Assembly (NCBI GenBank): GCA_022826825.1
Contig: JAJDUD010000021.1
Coordinates: 20,646 to 84,645 of the forward strand
DNA: 64,000 nt
Direction of reading: 5' to 3'
Source of the DNA: Acidobacteriota bacterium
Lineage (GTDB): Bacteria; Acidobacteriota; Vicinamibacteria; Marinacidobacterales; Marinacidobacteraceae
The notes below the pieces were generated by a model. The model was given only the letters and a program-made list of their open reading frames with translations. It did not search any database and was not told where the DNA came from. The position numbers and the translations under genes are program-made. Position 1 is the stretch's first letter. Each line of letters opens with the position of its first letter. Positions 16,581-23,139 of this stretch are shown one piece after another.

Positions 16581-16599
16581 GACCCTCGCGCCGAGGGTC
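16581..16599 (+). terminator. Perfect hairpin after the antiporter operon
   Basis: GACCCTCG-CGC-CGAGGGTC, an 8-bp perfect stem with a 3-base loop, lies 34 bases after the last antiporter gene. No T-run follows, so a Rho-independent terminator role is only plausible. Confidence 0.4.
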
Positions 16600-16635
16600 C
16601 CCGGCCCGGCGGCGGCGTTAGGCTTCCGGGGCGTC

Positions 16636-17079
16636 ATGCGGCCGGCACGTTGGCTCTGGCCAGCCCTCCTGGGGATCGCGGCAGTCCTGCTGATCCTGCG
16701 GCCGTGGGCCGGGGAAGCGCCGGCGCCGCCGGAGGCGGCCGACCCGCTCACCGAAGCCGAAGCGCTCTACGAAGAGGCGATCGGCGATCTGGAGTCGGCG
16801 CTTCGCTCGGCGGACTCCGAGGGATTCGGGGACCTGCACGCGGCGATGGAGCAGGAGCGGCAGGCGCTCGACGCCGCGATCGCGGACAGCCGGCGGCGCG
16901 CCGCCGCCGCCCCCGACGACGAAGAAGCCCAGGAGACCCTGTTTGAGAGCCTGCGCCGGAAGCTGGACCTGTTCCACAACACCCTGATGCTCATGCGGGA
17001 CATGGAACGCGGGGACAGCGAAACGGCCCAGGATCGGATCGACGCCATCTCGGGGCGAGGACGCCCCGACACCGACTGA
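16636..17079 (+). CDS. Hypothetical membrane-anchored helical protein
   Basis: A 147-residue protein with one N-terminal transmembrane segment (RWLWPALLGIAAVLLIL), a Pro/Ala-rich linker, and a highly charged alpha-helical remainder (residues about 38-130) rich in Ala, Glu, Asp and Arg, probably coiled coil. A TAGGCT hexamer at 16619 lies 11 nt before the ATG, and no Shine-Dalgarno is evident. A DUF4097 gene follows 88 bases later, so the two may be co-transcribed. I recognise no domain. The position suggests an envelope role. Confidence 0.6.
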   Translation: MRPARWLWPALLGIAAVLLILRPWAGEAPAPPEAADPLTEAEALYEEAIGDLESALRSADSEGFGDLHAAMEQERQALDAAIADSRRRAAAAPDDEEAQETLFESLRRKLDLFHNTLMLMRDMERGDSETAQDRIDAISGRGRPDTD

Positions 17080-17167
17080 CGATGAAGAAGACGAGTTTCC
17101 GGAACGGTCCGTCCGATCCTCACGCGGCGAGGCGCCAGCAGGCGATGGGTCCGCCAAGGAGCAACCT

Positions 17168-18139
17168 GTGATGATGACAACCCTCAATCCGACGTCCCCG
17201 CGTCTGGCCGGGCAAGGACTTTCCCGCCGCGCCATACCGGCGGCGGCCGTGTTTCTCGCCGGTTCCCAGATGGCGCTGGCGCAGCCCCTGACGGAGCGGG
17301 TGGAACACGCGGTGGAGATCCCTCGTGACGCCCGGATCTCGATCATGAACTTCGCGGGACACGTGGAAGTGCACGGCACCGACCCCGGCGAGGACTCGAC
17401 GCTCCGGGTGATCGGCGTGAAGCGGCTCGAAGCGGAACTTCCGGCCGAGGAGGCCGAACGCCTCTTCGAACGGGTGAACCTGGACCTGAGGCGGCGCGGA
17501 CGGCGCATCCACATCGGGCCCAACCGGCCGCGCGGCGACCGGAATCGGCCGGCGGGGGAGCGGAGAGGGCCCCCGTCGGTAGCGGAGGTCCGGCCACCCA
17601 AGCGCATCCCTCCCGTGTCGGTGGATCTCGAAGTCTGGCTCCCCGACGGCGCTTCCCTCGAGGTGCGGACGTTCACCGCGCCGATCACGATCACCGGAAT
17701 CGGCGGTCCGGACGGCGACTTCCTGCTCCGCAGCGTCAGCGGCCCCATCGAGATCACCGACCTCGAGGCGGACGATCTGCGGGTGGAAACCGTCAGCGGG
17801 AACCTGACCCTCGCGGACGTCCGGGCCCATCGCGGCAGCTTCATGACCCTGACGGCGCCGATCCGGCTGACCGGCGCCCTGCAGTTCGACGGCTGGTACG
17901 AGTTCCAGACCCACTCGGGAGCGGTCCTGCTCGGACTCGGGTCCCTCTCCGGCTTCACGGTCGCGGCCACCACCTACTCGGGGGAAATCCAGAGCGAACT
18001 GGAGTTCGAGACCGAGCACGACGGCCGGAGCCTCGAGGGCCGCTACGGCTCGGGCGGACCGCAGATCAGCGTCAGCACCTTCGGCGGCTCCATCCACCTC
18101 GCCCCGGAGGCCGCCGCCGTCCGGGACGTGGAGCGTTAG
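17168..18139 (+). CDS. DUF4097 beta-strand-repeat envelope protein
   Basis: A 323-residue exported protein: basic N terminus, a hydrophobic stretch (RRAIPAAAVFLAGSQMALAQ) with a likely signal-peptidase site after ALAQ, then repeated short beta strands. The pattern of repeated V-S-G-x-I/L units (LRSVSGPIEITDLEADDLRVETVSGNLTLADV, TYSGEIQSEL, STFGGSIHL) is the DUF4097/adhesin-like right-handed repeat fold. Function unknown; family members often lie beside anti-sigma or PspC-type genes. AAGGAG at 17156-17161 supports GTG at 17168 or ATG at 17171. Confidence 0.75.
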   Translation: MMMTTLNPTSPRLAGQGLSRRAIPAAAVFLAGSQMALAQPLTERVEHAVEIPRDARISIMNFAGHVEVHGTDPGEDSTLRVIGVKRLEAELPAEEAERLFERVNLDLRRRGRRIHIGPNRPRGDRNRPAGERRGPPSVAEVRPPKRIPPVSVDLEVWLPDGASLEVRTFTAPITITGIGGPDGDFLLRSVSGPIEITDLEADDLRVETVSGNLTLADVRAHRGSFMTLTAPIRLTGALQFDGWYEFQTHSGAVLLGLGSLSGFTVAATTYSGEIQSELEFETEHDGRSLEGRYGSGGPQISVSTFGGSIHLAPEAAAVRDVER

Positions 18140-18148
18140 TCCGGGGCG

Positions 18149-19492
18149 CTACTCGAGGACAAAAAGCAGCACGAACAGCCCCGCCAGGGCGTGGGTGACC
18201 GGCGAGACCTCCCGGCCCTTCCCGGAGAGCAGGTGGAGGGCTGACCAGGCGATGAAGCCGGCGCCGATCCCGTTGGTGATGCTGGTGGTGAGCGGCATGC
18301 CGACGACCACGAAGAACGCGGGGATGGCGGCGACCGGGCGGTCCCAGGGCACCTTCCCGATCTCCGGCATCATGAAGATCCCGACCAGGATCAGGATCGG
18401 CGCCGCGACGGGATAGAGGGTGACCCCCTCCCCGAACGGCACCCCGCCGATGACCGACAGCAGCGGATAGAAGAACATCGAACCAAGGAGCAGGCCAGCC
18501 GTGGTCAGCGCCGTGAGTCCGGTCCGGCCGCCCGCGGCGATGCCCGCGGCGCTCTCGATGTAGGTGGTGATGGTGGAGGTGCCGAGCAGGCTGCCGACCA
18601 TGGTGCCCCCGGCATCGGAGGCGAAGGCCGCTTCCGCCCGGGGGAGCCGGCCCTCCCTCATCAGCCCGGCGCGGCTCGTGACCCCGAGCAGCGTCCCGAT
18701 GGTGTCGAACATGTCCACGATCAGCAGCACCACCACCGCGAAGATCCACGTCGGCACCGCGAAGAGGCCGCCGAAGTCCGCCGCGAAGAGGGTGGGAAGG
18801 ACCGAGGGAGGCGCCGAGACCACCCCGGTGAACTCGGTGAGGCCGAAGGCCAGGCTGAGGACCCCGGACGCTCCGGCGCCGATGAGCAGGGCTCCCGGCA
18901 CCCGCCGGATCACCAGGATGGCGGTGACCGCCAGGCCCACGAGCGCGACCTGCACCGGACGGGCCCCGATGTCGCCGGGCCCGATGTAGATGCTCGGCGT
19001 GGCGACGAGGAGGCCCGCCCAGCGCAGCCCGATCACCGCGATCATCAGCCCGATCCCGGCCACGATCCCGTGCCGGAGGGGCTCCGGAACCAGGTCCATG
19101 AGCTTCGAGCGAACCTTGAAGAGCGCGCTCGCCAGGAAGAGGACTCCGGCGATGAAGGTGGCGGCGAGCGCCTGCTGCCACGTCAGTCCGAAGCCGCCCG
19201 CCGCGGCAGCCCCGCAGAGGGTGAAGGCGAAGAAGAAGTTCAGGCCCATCCCCGGCGCGAGGGCCACCGGCAGCCGCGCGAAGATGCCCGCCGACGCGGT
19301 GGCGAGCGCCGCGCCCACGCAAGTGGCCACCATCACCGCGCCGCTGTCCATCCCGGCGGCCCCGAGCACGATCGGGTTGACCAGGACGATGTAGGCGAGG
19401 GTCAGCCAGGTGGTGGCCCCGGCCAGCACCTCGCGCCGGGGCGTGCTGCCCCGCGCCTCGATCTCGAAGAAACGATCCAGCCAGTCGATCAC
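18149..19492 (-). CDS. NCS2-family purine permease (AzgA/PbuG-like)
   Basis: A 447-residue polytopic permease predicted to import adenine, guanine or hypoxanthine with protons. Family motifs are LAGATTWLTLAYIVLVNPIVL near the N terminus, APGMGLNFFFAF, VDMFDTIGTLLGV and GTSTITTYIESAAGIAAGGRTGLTAL, all typical of the AzgA-like branch of NCS2. I chose GTG at 19492 because GAAGGAG lies about nine bases upstream and the protein then starts IDWLDRFFEIE as relatives do; an in-frame ATG at 19552 would add 20 unrelated residues. It is divergent from rpsT. Confidence 0.9.
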   Translation of the reverse strand: MIDWLDRFFEIEARGSTPRREVLAGATTWLTLAYIVLVNPIVLGAAGMDSGAVMVATCVGAALATASAGIFARLPVALAPGMGLNFFFAFTLCGAAAAGGFGLTWQQALAATFIAGVLFLASALFKVRSKLMDLVPEPLRHGIVAGIGLMIAVIGLRWAGLLVATPSIYIGPGDIGARPVQVALVGLAVTAILVIRRVPGALLIGAGASGVLSLAFGLTEFTGVVSAPPSVLPTLFAADFGGLFAVPTWIFAVVVLLIVDMFDTIGTLLGVTSRAGLMREGRLPRAEAAFASDAGGTMVGSLLGTSTITTYIESAAGIAAGGRTGLTALTTAGLLLGSMFFYPLLSVIGGVPFGEGVTLYPVAAPILILVGIFMMPEIGKVPWDRPVAAIPAFFVVVGMPLTTSITNGIGAGFIAWSALHLLSGKGREVSPVTHALAGLFVLLFVLE

Positions 19493-19572
19493 CGGGCCCT
19501 CTCCTTCCACCCCGGCCCCGGCCGGGCGCGCGATGGTACAATGCCCGTTCACCCCGTGAGTTACGGGATTTG

Positions 19573-19620
19573 GGAGCGCCGGTCTTCAGACCGGCATCGC
19601 GGCCGCAGGCCGCGAAACTC
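19573..19620 (+). repeat. Family A palindromic half-unit (solo)
   Basis: A single 48-bp half-unit: GGAGC, hairpin GCCGGTCTTCAGACCGGC, then hairpin CGGCCGCAGGCCG and GAAACTC. No inverted partner follows. It lies between the divergent NCS2 permease and rpsT genes, so it may sit in the rpsT leader or promoter region. I see nothing else definite in 19493-19704, apart from a TACAAT hexamer at about 19536-19541 that could be a -10. Confidence 0.75.
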
Positions 19621-19704
19621 ACTCACTGAATCGCTTTCGCGGCCCATCCCCGGTCCGGAACAGCGAAACATCGTTCCTTTCAAAAACACAGGTTTCGGAA
19701 ACGT

Positions 19705-19962
19705 ATGGCCCACAGCAAATCCGCGAAGAAGCGCGTCCGCCAGAACGAAGAGCAGCGCCTTCGCAACCGGCACCACCGGAGCCGTCTGCGCACGGCGATC
19801 AAGAGGCTCCGCGCCGCGGTCGCCGCCGGCGACAAGGACGCGAGCCGGGAGCAGCTTCCGGGCGCCATCGCCCTGCTGGACCGGATGGCGGGCCGCCGGG
19901 TCATCCACCGAAACGCCGCCGCCCGCACCAAGTCCCGCCTCTCCCGCCTCGTAGCCAGGTAG
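19705..19962 (+). CDS. rpsT: 30S ribosomal protein S20
   Basis: An 85-residue basic protein of the small ribosomal subunit that binds 16S rRNA early in assembly. It has the classic MAHSKSAKKRVRQNEEQRLRN start, the central RTAIKRLRAA helix and the KGxIHRNAAARTKSRLSRLV pattern (here RRVIHRNAAARTKSRLSRLV). Length is normal. It is a single-gene unit preceded by a family A half-unit and followed by about 490 bp of repeats. Confidence 0.98.
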   Translation: MAHSKSAKKRVRQNEEQRLRNRHHRSRLRTAIKRLRAAVAAGDKDASREQLPGAIALLDRMAGRRVIHRNAAARTKSRLSRLVAR

Positions 19963-19981
19963 GCAACCCCGGCCTCGCGCG

Positions 19982-20150
19982 CCGGCTTGGAACGCCGGCC
20001 TCCGGTCGGCACGCGGCCCGCAGGGCCGCAGGTGGTTCATCGCCAACCGAAAGAGATGGCTCCCGCCTCGGCGTGGAACTCACCTGTGGAGGGGGCACCC
20101 ACGGCTTGGAACGCCGACCTCCGGGCGGCACCGCGGGCCGAAGGCCCGCG
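19982..20150 (+). repeat. Family B palindromic repeats, two units
   Basis: Unit 1 (19982-20050) reads GGCTTGGAACGCCGG, then hairpins CCGGTCGG-like and GCGGCCCGCAGGGCCGC, then GGTGGTTCATCGCCAACC. Unit 2 (20103-20150) is related but has GCGGGCCGAAGGCCCGC as its hairpin. The stretch 20101-20241 is about 140 bp alignable to 63861-64000. With the unit at 20361 these fill the 494-bp gap after rpsT, in which I see no gene. Confidence 0.7.
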
Positions 20151-20343
20151 GGCGACGTGCCGCACGTCGTCTTGGGCGACAGACACCTGGGCGCGTCCCT
20201 TCCGCCCGCTTGCACCGCGGGAGAGAACCATCCCGCAGCTCGGCGCCGTGCCGTGCGCTGCGCAGTCGCGCAGCGCGGTGCCGACCGGAGGGCGGCGGGG
20301 CAAGCCCGCGGCGCCACCAAGGCCCGCGGCCGACCCGCCAAAC

Positions 20344-20413
20344 TGCATTTTCACAGCAACTGGCCTCCGGCCGGCACGCGGCCCGCAGGGCCGCAGGTGG
20401 TTCATCGCCAACC
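20344..20413 (+). repeat. Family C motif followed by family B unit
   Basis: TGCATTTTCACAGCAACTGG (20344-20363) runs straight into CCTCCGGCCGGC, hairpin GCGGCCCGCAGGGCCGC and GGTGGTTCATCGCCAACC, the last shared exactly with 20032-20049. The repeated 3' part shows that these are copies of one element. Confidence 0.65.
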
Positions 20414-20456
20414 GAACAGGAACGCGCTACGGTTTGGTACCCGCCTGGGCTCGGAC

Positions 20457-20942
20457 ATGCCTGCACCTCCTGACCAAGTCATGCACGTTCGCATGGGTCA
20501 CCTCCGGTTCGTGGCGGGACTCGGCGCCGGTTTCGGCCTGGGTGTCCTGGCGACGTTTGCGTTCCACGCCTCGATGGCCCCGTTGGCGGACCTGCCCGAC
20601 GGGTTCCCGACGGCGGTAGACGAGTACGAGGCACAGGTCGCGCTGGTGAAGGAGGTGGCGGCCGATCCCTGTGGGACGGATGCGGTGTATTCGCGGATTC
20701 CGTTCGGCTCAGGCCTGTGGACGCTTACGAACGGTCATCTGGAGGAAGGGGTGTGGATCTTCGAGTTGGCGATGCCGGTCTTTGGAGAGTTCCTCACGAT
20801 GGAACAGCAGGAGGCGCTGGATCAATACCTGGGAACGGTCTCGTACGCGTCTCCCGGCCAAGCGGAGTGGCCCGCAAGCGACGCCCACCGGGAAGTAGGG
20901 CTCTGCGGCGACGCGCAGGAGGAAGTCCCTCCGGATCCCTGA
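20457..20942 (+). CDS. Hypothetical protein with N-terminal membrane anchor
   Basis: A protein of about 161 residues that I do not recognise. After a short N terminus with three possible in-frame ATGs (20457, 20481, 20493) comes a Gly-rich hydrophobic segment (LRFVAGLGAGFGLGVLATFAFHA). A soluble domain follows, with VDEYEAQVALVKEVAADPCG, WTLTNGHLEEGVWIFELAMPVFGEFLTMEQQEALDQYLG and a terminal acidic segment containing a second cysteine (GLCGDAQEE). Two cysteines in an exported domain could form a disulfide. Codon use looks coding, but there are no conserved neighbours. It is flanked by repeats on both sides. Confidence 0.5.
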   Translation: MPAPPDQVMHVRMGHLRFVAGLGAGFGLGVLATFAFHASMAPLADLPDGFPTAVDEYEAQVALVKEVAADPCGTDAVYSRIPFGSGLWTLTNGHLEEGVWIFELAMPVFGEFLTMEQQEALDQYLGTVSYASPGQAEWPASDAHREVGLCGDAQEEVPPDP

Positions 20943-21115
20943 ACGGCGACTCCTCGCTCGGTCGGCCGTGAACTGCCCACGCCCTGCAAGGCCGCAATGC
21001 CCGTCCGGACGGCCGCTACCGAGAGAACCGGACGGCTTTCCCGGCGGTTTCGTCGCCTCCGGAAGCGGGCGTTGCGAGCCGGCGGATCGTGGGGGTGGGT
21101 GAGGTTGCGACGTCC

Positions 21116-21163
21116 GCGGGCCGGAGGCCCGCTGTGCCGGCCGGAGGCCGGCGTTCCAAGCCG
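21116..21163 (-). repeat. Family B palindromic unit, reverse orientation
   Basis: GCGGGCCGGAGGCCCGC, then CCGGCCGGAGGCCGG and GCGTTCCAAGCCGG, the reverse complement of the family B layout. It sits in the 270-bp gap between the hypothetical gene and the lipoprotein gene, which holds nothing else recognised. Confidence 0.65.
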
Positions 21164-21202
21164 GTGCGCCATCACGCCCGCCGGCAGACGGCGGAGCCCG
21201 CA

Positions 21203-21208
21203 TACGAT
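21203..21208 (+). promoter_or_regulatory. -10 element TACGAT, leaderless lipoprotein gene
   Basis: TACGAT ends 7 nt before the ATG at 21216, with no Shine-Dalgarno. The context CATACGATTCCC is repeated almost exactly before the lipoprotein gene at 24773. Confidence 0.5.
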
Positions 21209-21215
21209 TCCCGCC

Positions 21216-22268
21216 ATGCGCGCAATCCTCTCCCGCGGCGGCGCCAGGCTGCTGCTCGGCGGATTCGCGATTGCGCTAGCTGGCTGCGCCGCCGGTGACC
21301 GCGACGAAACGGGGGCGGAGACCGGCGAGGAGCGCGCGGCCGCAGAGTCGGAAACGACCCTCCCCTTCCCGTCCCAGCCCCCGGACGGGCCCATGCCCGA
21401 GATCGGACCGGCGCCCGCGGAGTACGTGCCGACGGCCGCCGGCGCGCCGGCCACCGACATCTGGCTGGGGACCCTTGACCGCGACGGCGGCGCGCTCTCC
21501 GTCTCCGGTCTGGAGCAGGCAACCGACCGCGACGCCTACGACAACCAGCCCAGCTTCCTCCTCGACGGCTCCGCCATCCTCTGGACGGCGGCGCTGGAGC
21601 GGCGCCAGACCGAAACCATGCGCCTTGGCGTGACCTCCGGGGCGGAACCCGGCCCCGGGGTCCAGTTGACGCACACGGAGGCGAGCGAGTTCTCGCCGCT
21701 CCAGATCCCCGGACAGGAGGCCTTCTCCGCGATCCACGAGCTCCGCGGCAAGCAGTACCTGTGGCGCTACGACCTCTCCGGCGCCCCGCTGGGGCCGATC
21801 TTCGCCACCGCCGAGCCGGTGGGGTACCACGCGTGGGCCAACGAACAGGTCGTCGCGATGTTCATCCTCGGCAGTCCGGCGACCCTCCAGGTCGGGAACG
21901 CGCTGAGCGGGGAGATCCGGCTCGTCGCCGAGCACCCCGGCCGCTCGATCCACCGGATCCCGGGGACGGAGGAGATCTCCTTCGTGCGCAAGGTTTCGGA
22001 CGAGGAGTGGTGGATCGAACGCCTCGATCCCGCCGCGGGCACCACGGTGCGGCTTGCCAGGACGCTGCCGGGCCGCGAGGACTACGCGTGGACGCCCGAG
22101 GGCGAGATCGTGATGGGCGACGGCTCGCGCCTGTTCGCCTGGGTGGAGGGCCCGGACTGGACGGAGATCGCCGACCTCTCGGACCTCGGTGTCGACGGCA
22201 TCACCCGCCTCGCCGTGAGCCCGGACGGTGCCCGAATCGCGATCGTCGCCAACCGCCCGAGCGGCTGA
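21216..22268 (+). CDS. TolB-like beta-propeller lipoprotein
   Basis: A 350-residue predicted lipoprotein with the signal peptide ending in lipobox LAGC (IALAGCAAG). The mature part has an acidic Pro/Glu-rich linker and then a propeller-type domain: WLGTLDRDGGAL, YDNQPSFLLDGSAILWTA, RLVAEHPGRSIHRIPGTEEISFVRK, EDYAWTPEGEIVMGDG and a final ITRLAVSPDGARIAIVANRP, with PD40-like blades. Such lipoproteins are frequent in Gemmatimonadota-like genomes; the ligand is unknown. The start is supported by the leaderless -10 just upstream. Confidence 0.75.
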   Translation: MRAILSRGGARLLLGGFAIALAGCAAGDRDETGAETGEERAAAESETTLPFPSQPPDGPMPEIGPAPAEYVPTAAGAPATDIWLGTLDRDGGALSVSGLEQATDRDAYDNQPSFLLDGSAILWTAALERRQTETMRLGVTSGAEPGPGVQLTHTEASEFSPLQIPGQEAFSAIHELRGKQYLWRYDLSGAPLGPIFATAEPVGYHAWANEQVVAMFILGSPATLQVGNALSGEIRLVAEHPGRSIHRIPGTEEISFVRKVSDEEWWIERLDPAAGTTVRLARTLPGREDYAWTPEGEIVMGDGSRLFAWVEGPDWTEIADLSDLGVDGITRLAVSPDGARIAIVANRPSG

Positions 22269-22302
22269 GACATCCGGCCGCCACCGCGGCACGAACGGCT
22301 CG

Positions 22303-22386
22303 CGACGCCGCATGGCGCACCGGCTTGGAACGCCGGCCGGTTCTCGCGGCAGCGGCCTCCAGACCGGCACGCGGCCCGCAGGGCCG
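22303..22386 (+). repeat. Family B repeat, left copy flanking higBA
   Basis: About 84 bp containing CATGGCGCACCGG, TTGGAACGCCGGCCGGTTC and GCGGCCCGCAGGGCCGC. It is nearly identical, in the same orientation, to 23001-23086 on the other side of higBA. It ends about 20 bp before where higB would normally begin. Confidence 0.75.
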
Positions 22387-22417
22387 CTGCCATGGCGCAA
22401 CAGCCGCGCACCCTCCA

Positions 22418-22684
22418 CTCGCCCACAAGGGACTGCGGGCGCTGTCCGAGCGCGACCGAACGCGCGGACTACCGCAGGATCTCGTGCCGCGTATCCGTCG
22501 GATACTGGCCGATCTCGAGGTCGCGCAGCGGCCGGGCGAGCTAGACCTTCCGGGCTACCGGTTGCACCCTCTCAAGGGGGACCGGACCGGACAGTGGAGC
22601 GTCCGGGTGAGCGGTAACCTGCGAATCGTCTTCCGTTTCGTTGCAGGCGATGCGGTGGATATTGATCTGGTGGACTACCACTAG
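22418..22684 (+). CDS. higB: HigB-family (RelE/ParE superfamily) toxin with missing canonical start
   Basis: Homology to HigB, a ribosome-dependent mRNA interferase, begins at 22418 and continues for 88 residues to the TAG: AHKGLRALSERD, DLVPRIRRILADLE, DLPGYRLHPLKGDRTGQWSVRVSGNLRIVFRF and DIDLVDYH are all family-typical. The usual first four residues (M-I-x-S) are absent. The in-frame codons at that point (22406-22417) read GCG CAC CCT CCA, with no start codon. The nearest in-frame candidate is TTG at 22325 inside the family B repeat, which would add 31 repeat-encoded residues. The gene may be silenced or may use that TTG. The antitoxin gene starts 11 bases downstream. Confidence 0.75.
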   Translation, partial: LAHKGLRALSERDRTRGLPQDLVPRIRRILADLEVAQRPGELDLPGYRLHPLKGDRTGQWSVRVSGNLRIVFRFVAGDAVDIDLVDYH

Positions 22685-22695
22685 GGAGAACGACA

Positions 22696-22962
22696 ATGAG
22701 TTCGATGGTGAATCCCCCCCATCCCGGAGAAACCGTTCGCTTCGAGTGCATCGAAGCGAGCGGCCTGACCGTCACCGACACCGCACGGCTGCTCGGCTGT
22801 TCGCGGCCCACCCTTTCCCGCCTCCTGAACGGCCGCGCCGCCATCTCGGCCACGATGGCGCTCGCCCTGGAGCGCCAGGGATGGAGCACGGCCGACTTCT
22901 GGATGCGACGCCAGGCGGCATGGAATCTCGCGCAGGCGCGACGCCGGGCGAATGCCGCCTGA
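22696..22962 (+). CDS. higA: HigA-family antitoxin
   Basis: An 88-residue HTH (XRE/Cro) protein of the HigA addiction-module family. The PPHPGETVRFECIEASGLTVTDTARLLGCSRPTLSRLLNGRAAISATMALALE stretch is the family signature, followed by a helical ADFWMRRQAAWNLAQA tail. It binds HigB and represses the operon in known systems. GGGAG seven bases before the ATG is a good Shine-Dalgarno. It lies directly after higB, the standard toxin-first order of higBA. Confidence 0.93.
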   Translation: MSSMVNPPHPGETVRFECIEASGLTVTDTARLLGCSRPTLSRLLNGRAAISATMALALERQGWSTADFWMRRQAAWNLAQARRRANAA

Positions 22963-23000
22963 GCGAGAACGCTTGGCTATGTCTCCGTAAGGGGACGGCT

Positions 23001-23086
23001 TGGGACGTCGCATGGCGCACCGGCCTGGAACGCCGGCCGGTTCTCGCGGTAGCGGCCTCCGACCGGTACGCGGCCCGCAGGGCCGC
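23001..23086 (+). repeat. Family B repeat, right copy flanking higBA
   Basis: A direct repeat of 22303-22386, with shared CATGGCGCACCGG, TGGAACGCCGGCCGGTTC and GCGGCCCGCAGGGCCGC. The two copies enclose a segment of about 610 bp holding only higB and higA. The copy lies just past the stop of the convergent amidohydrolase gene. Confidence 0.75.
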
Positions 23087-23139
23087 AAGGCGCGTCGGGC
23101 CGCCCCGCCTGAAGGGCGCGCGGCAGCCGCCCGCCCCGA

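Noticed and set aside
19963..20456. Small ORFs in the repeat-rich gap after rpsT
   Set aside because: All run through palindromic repeat copies, differ in frame between copies and show no conserved protein.
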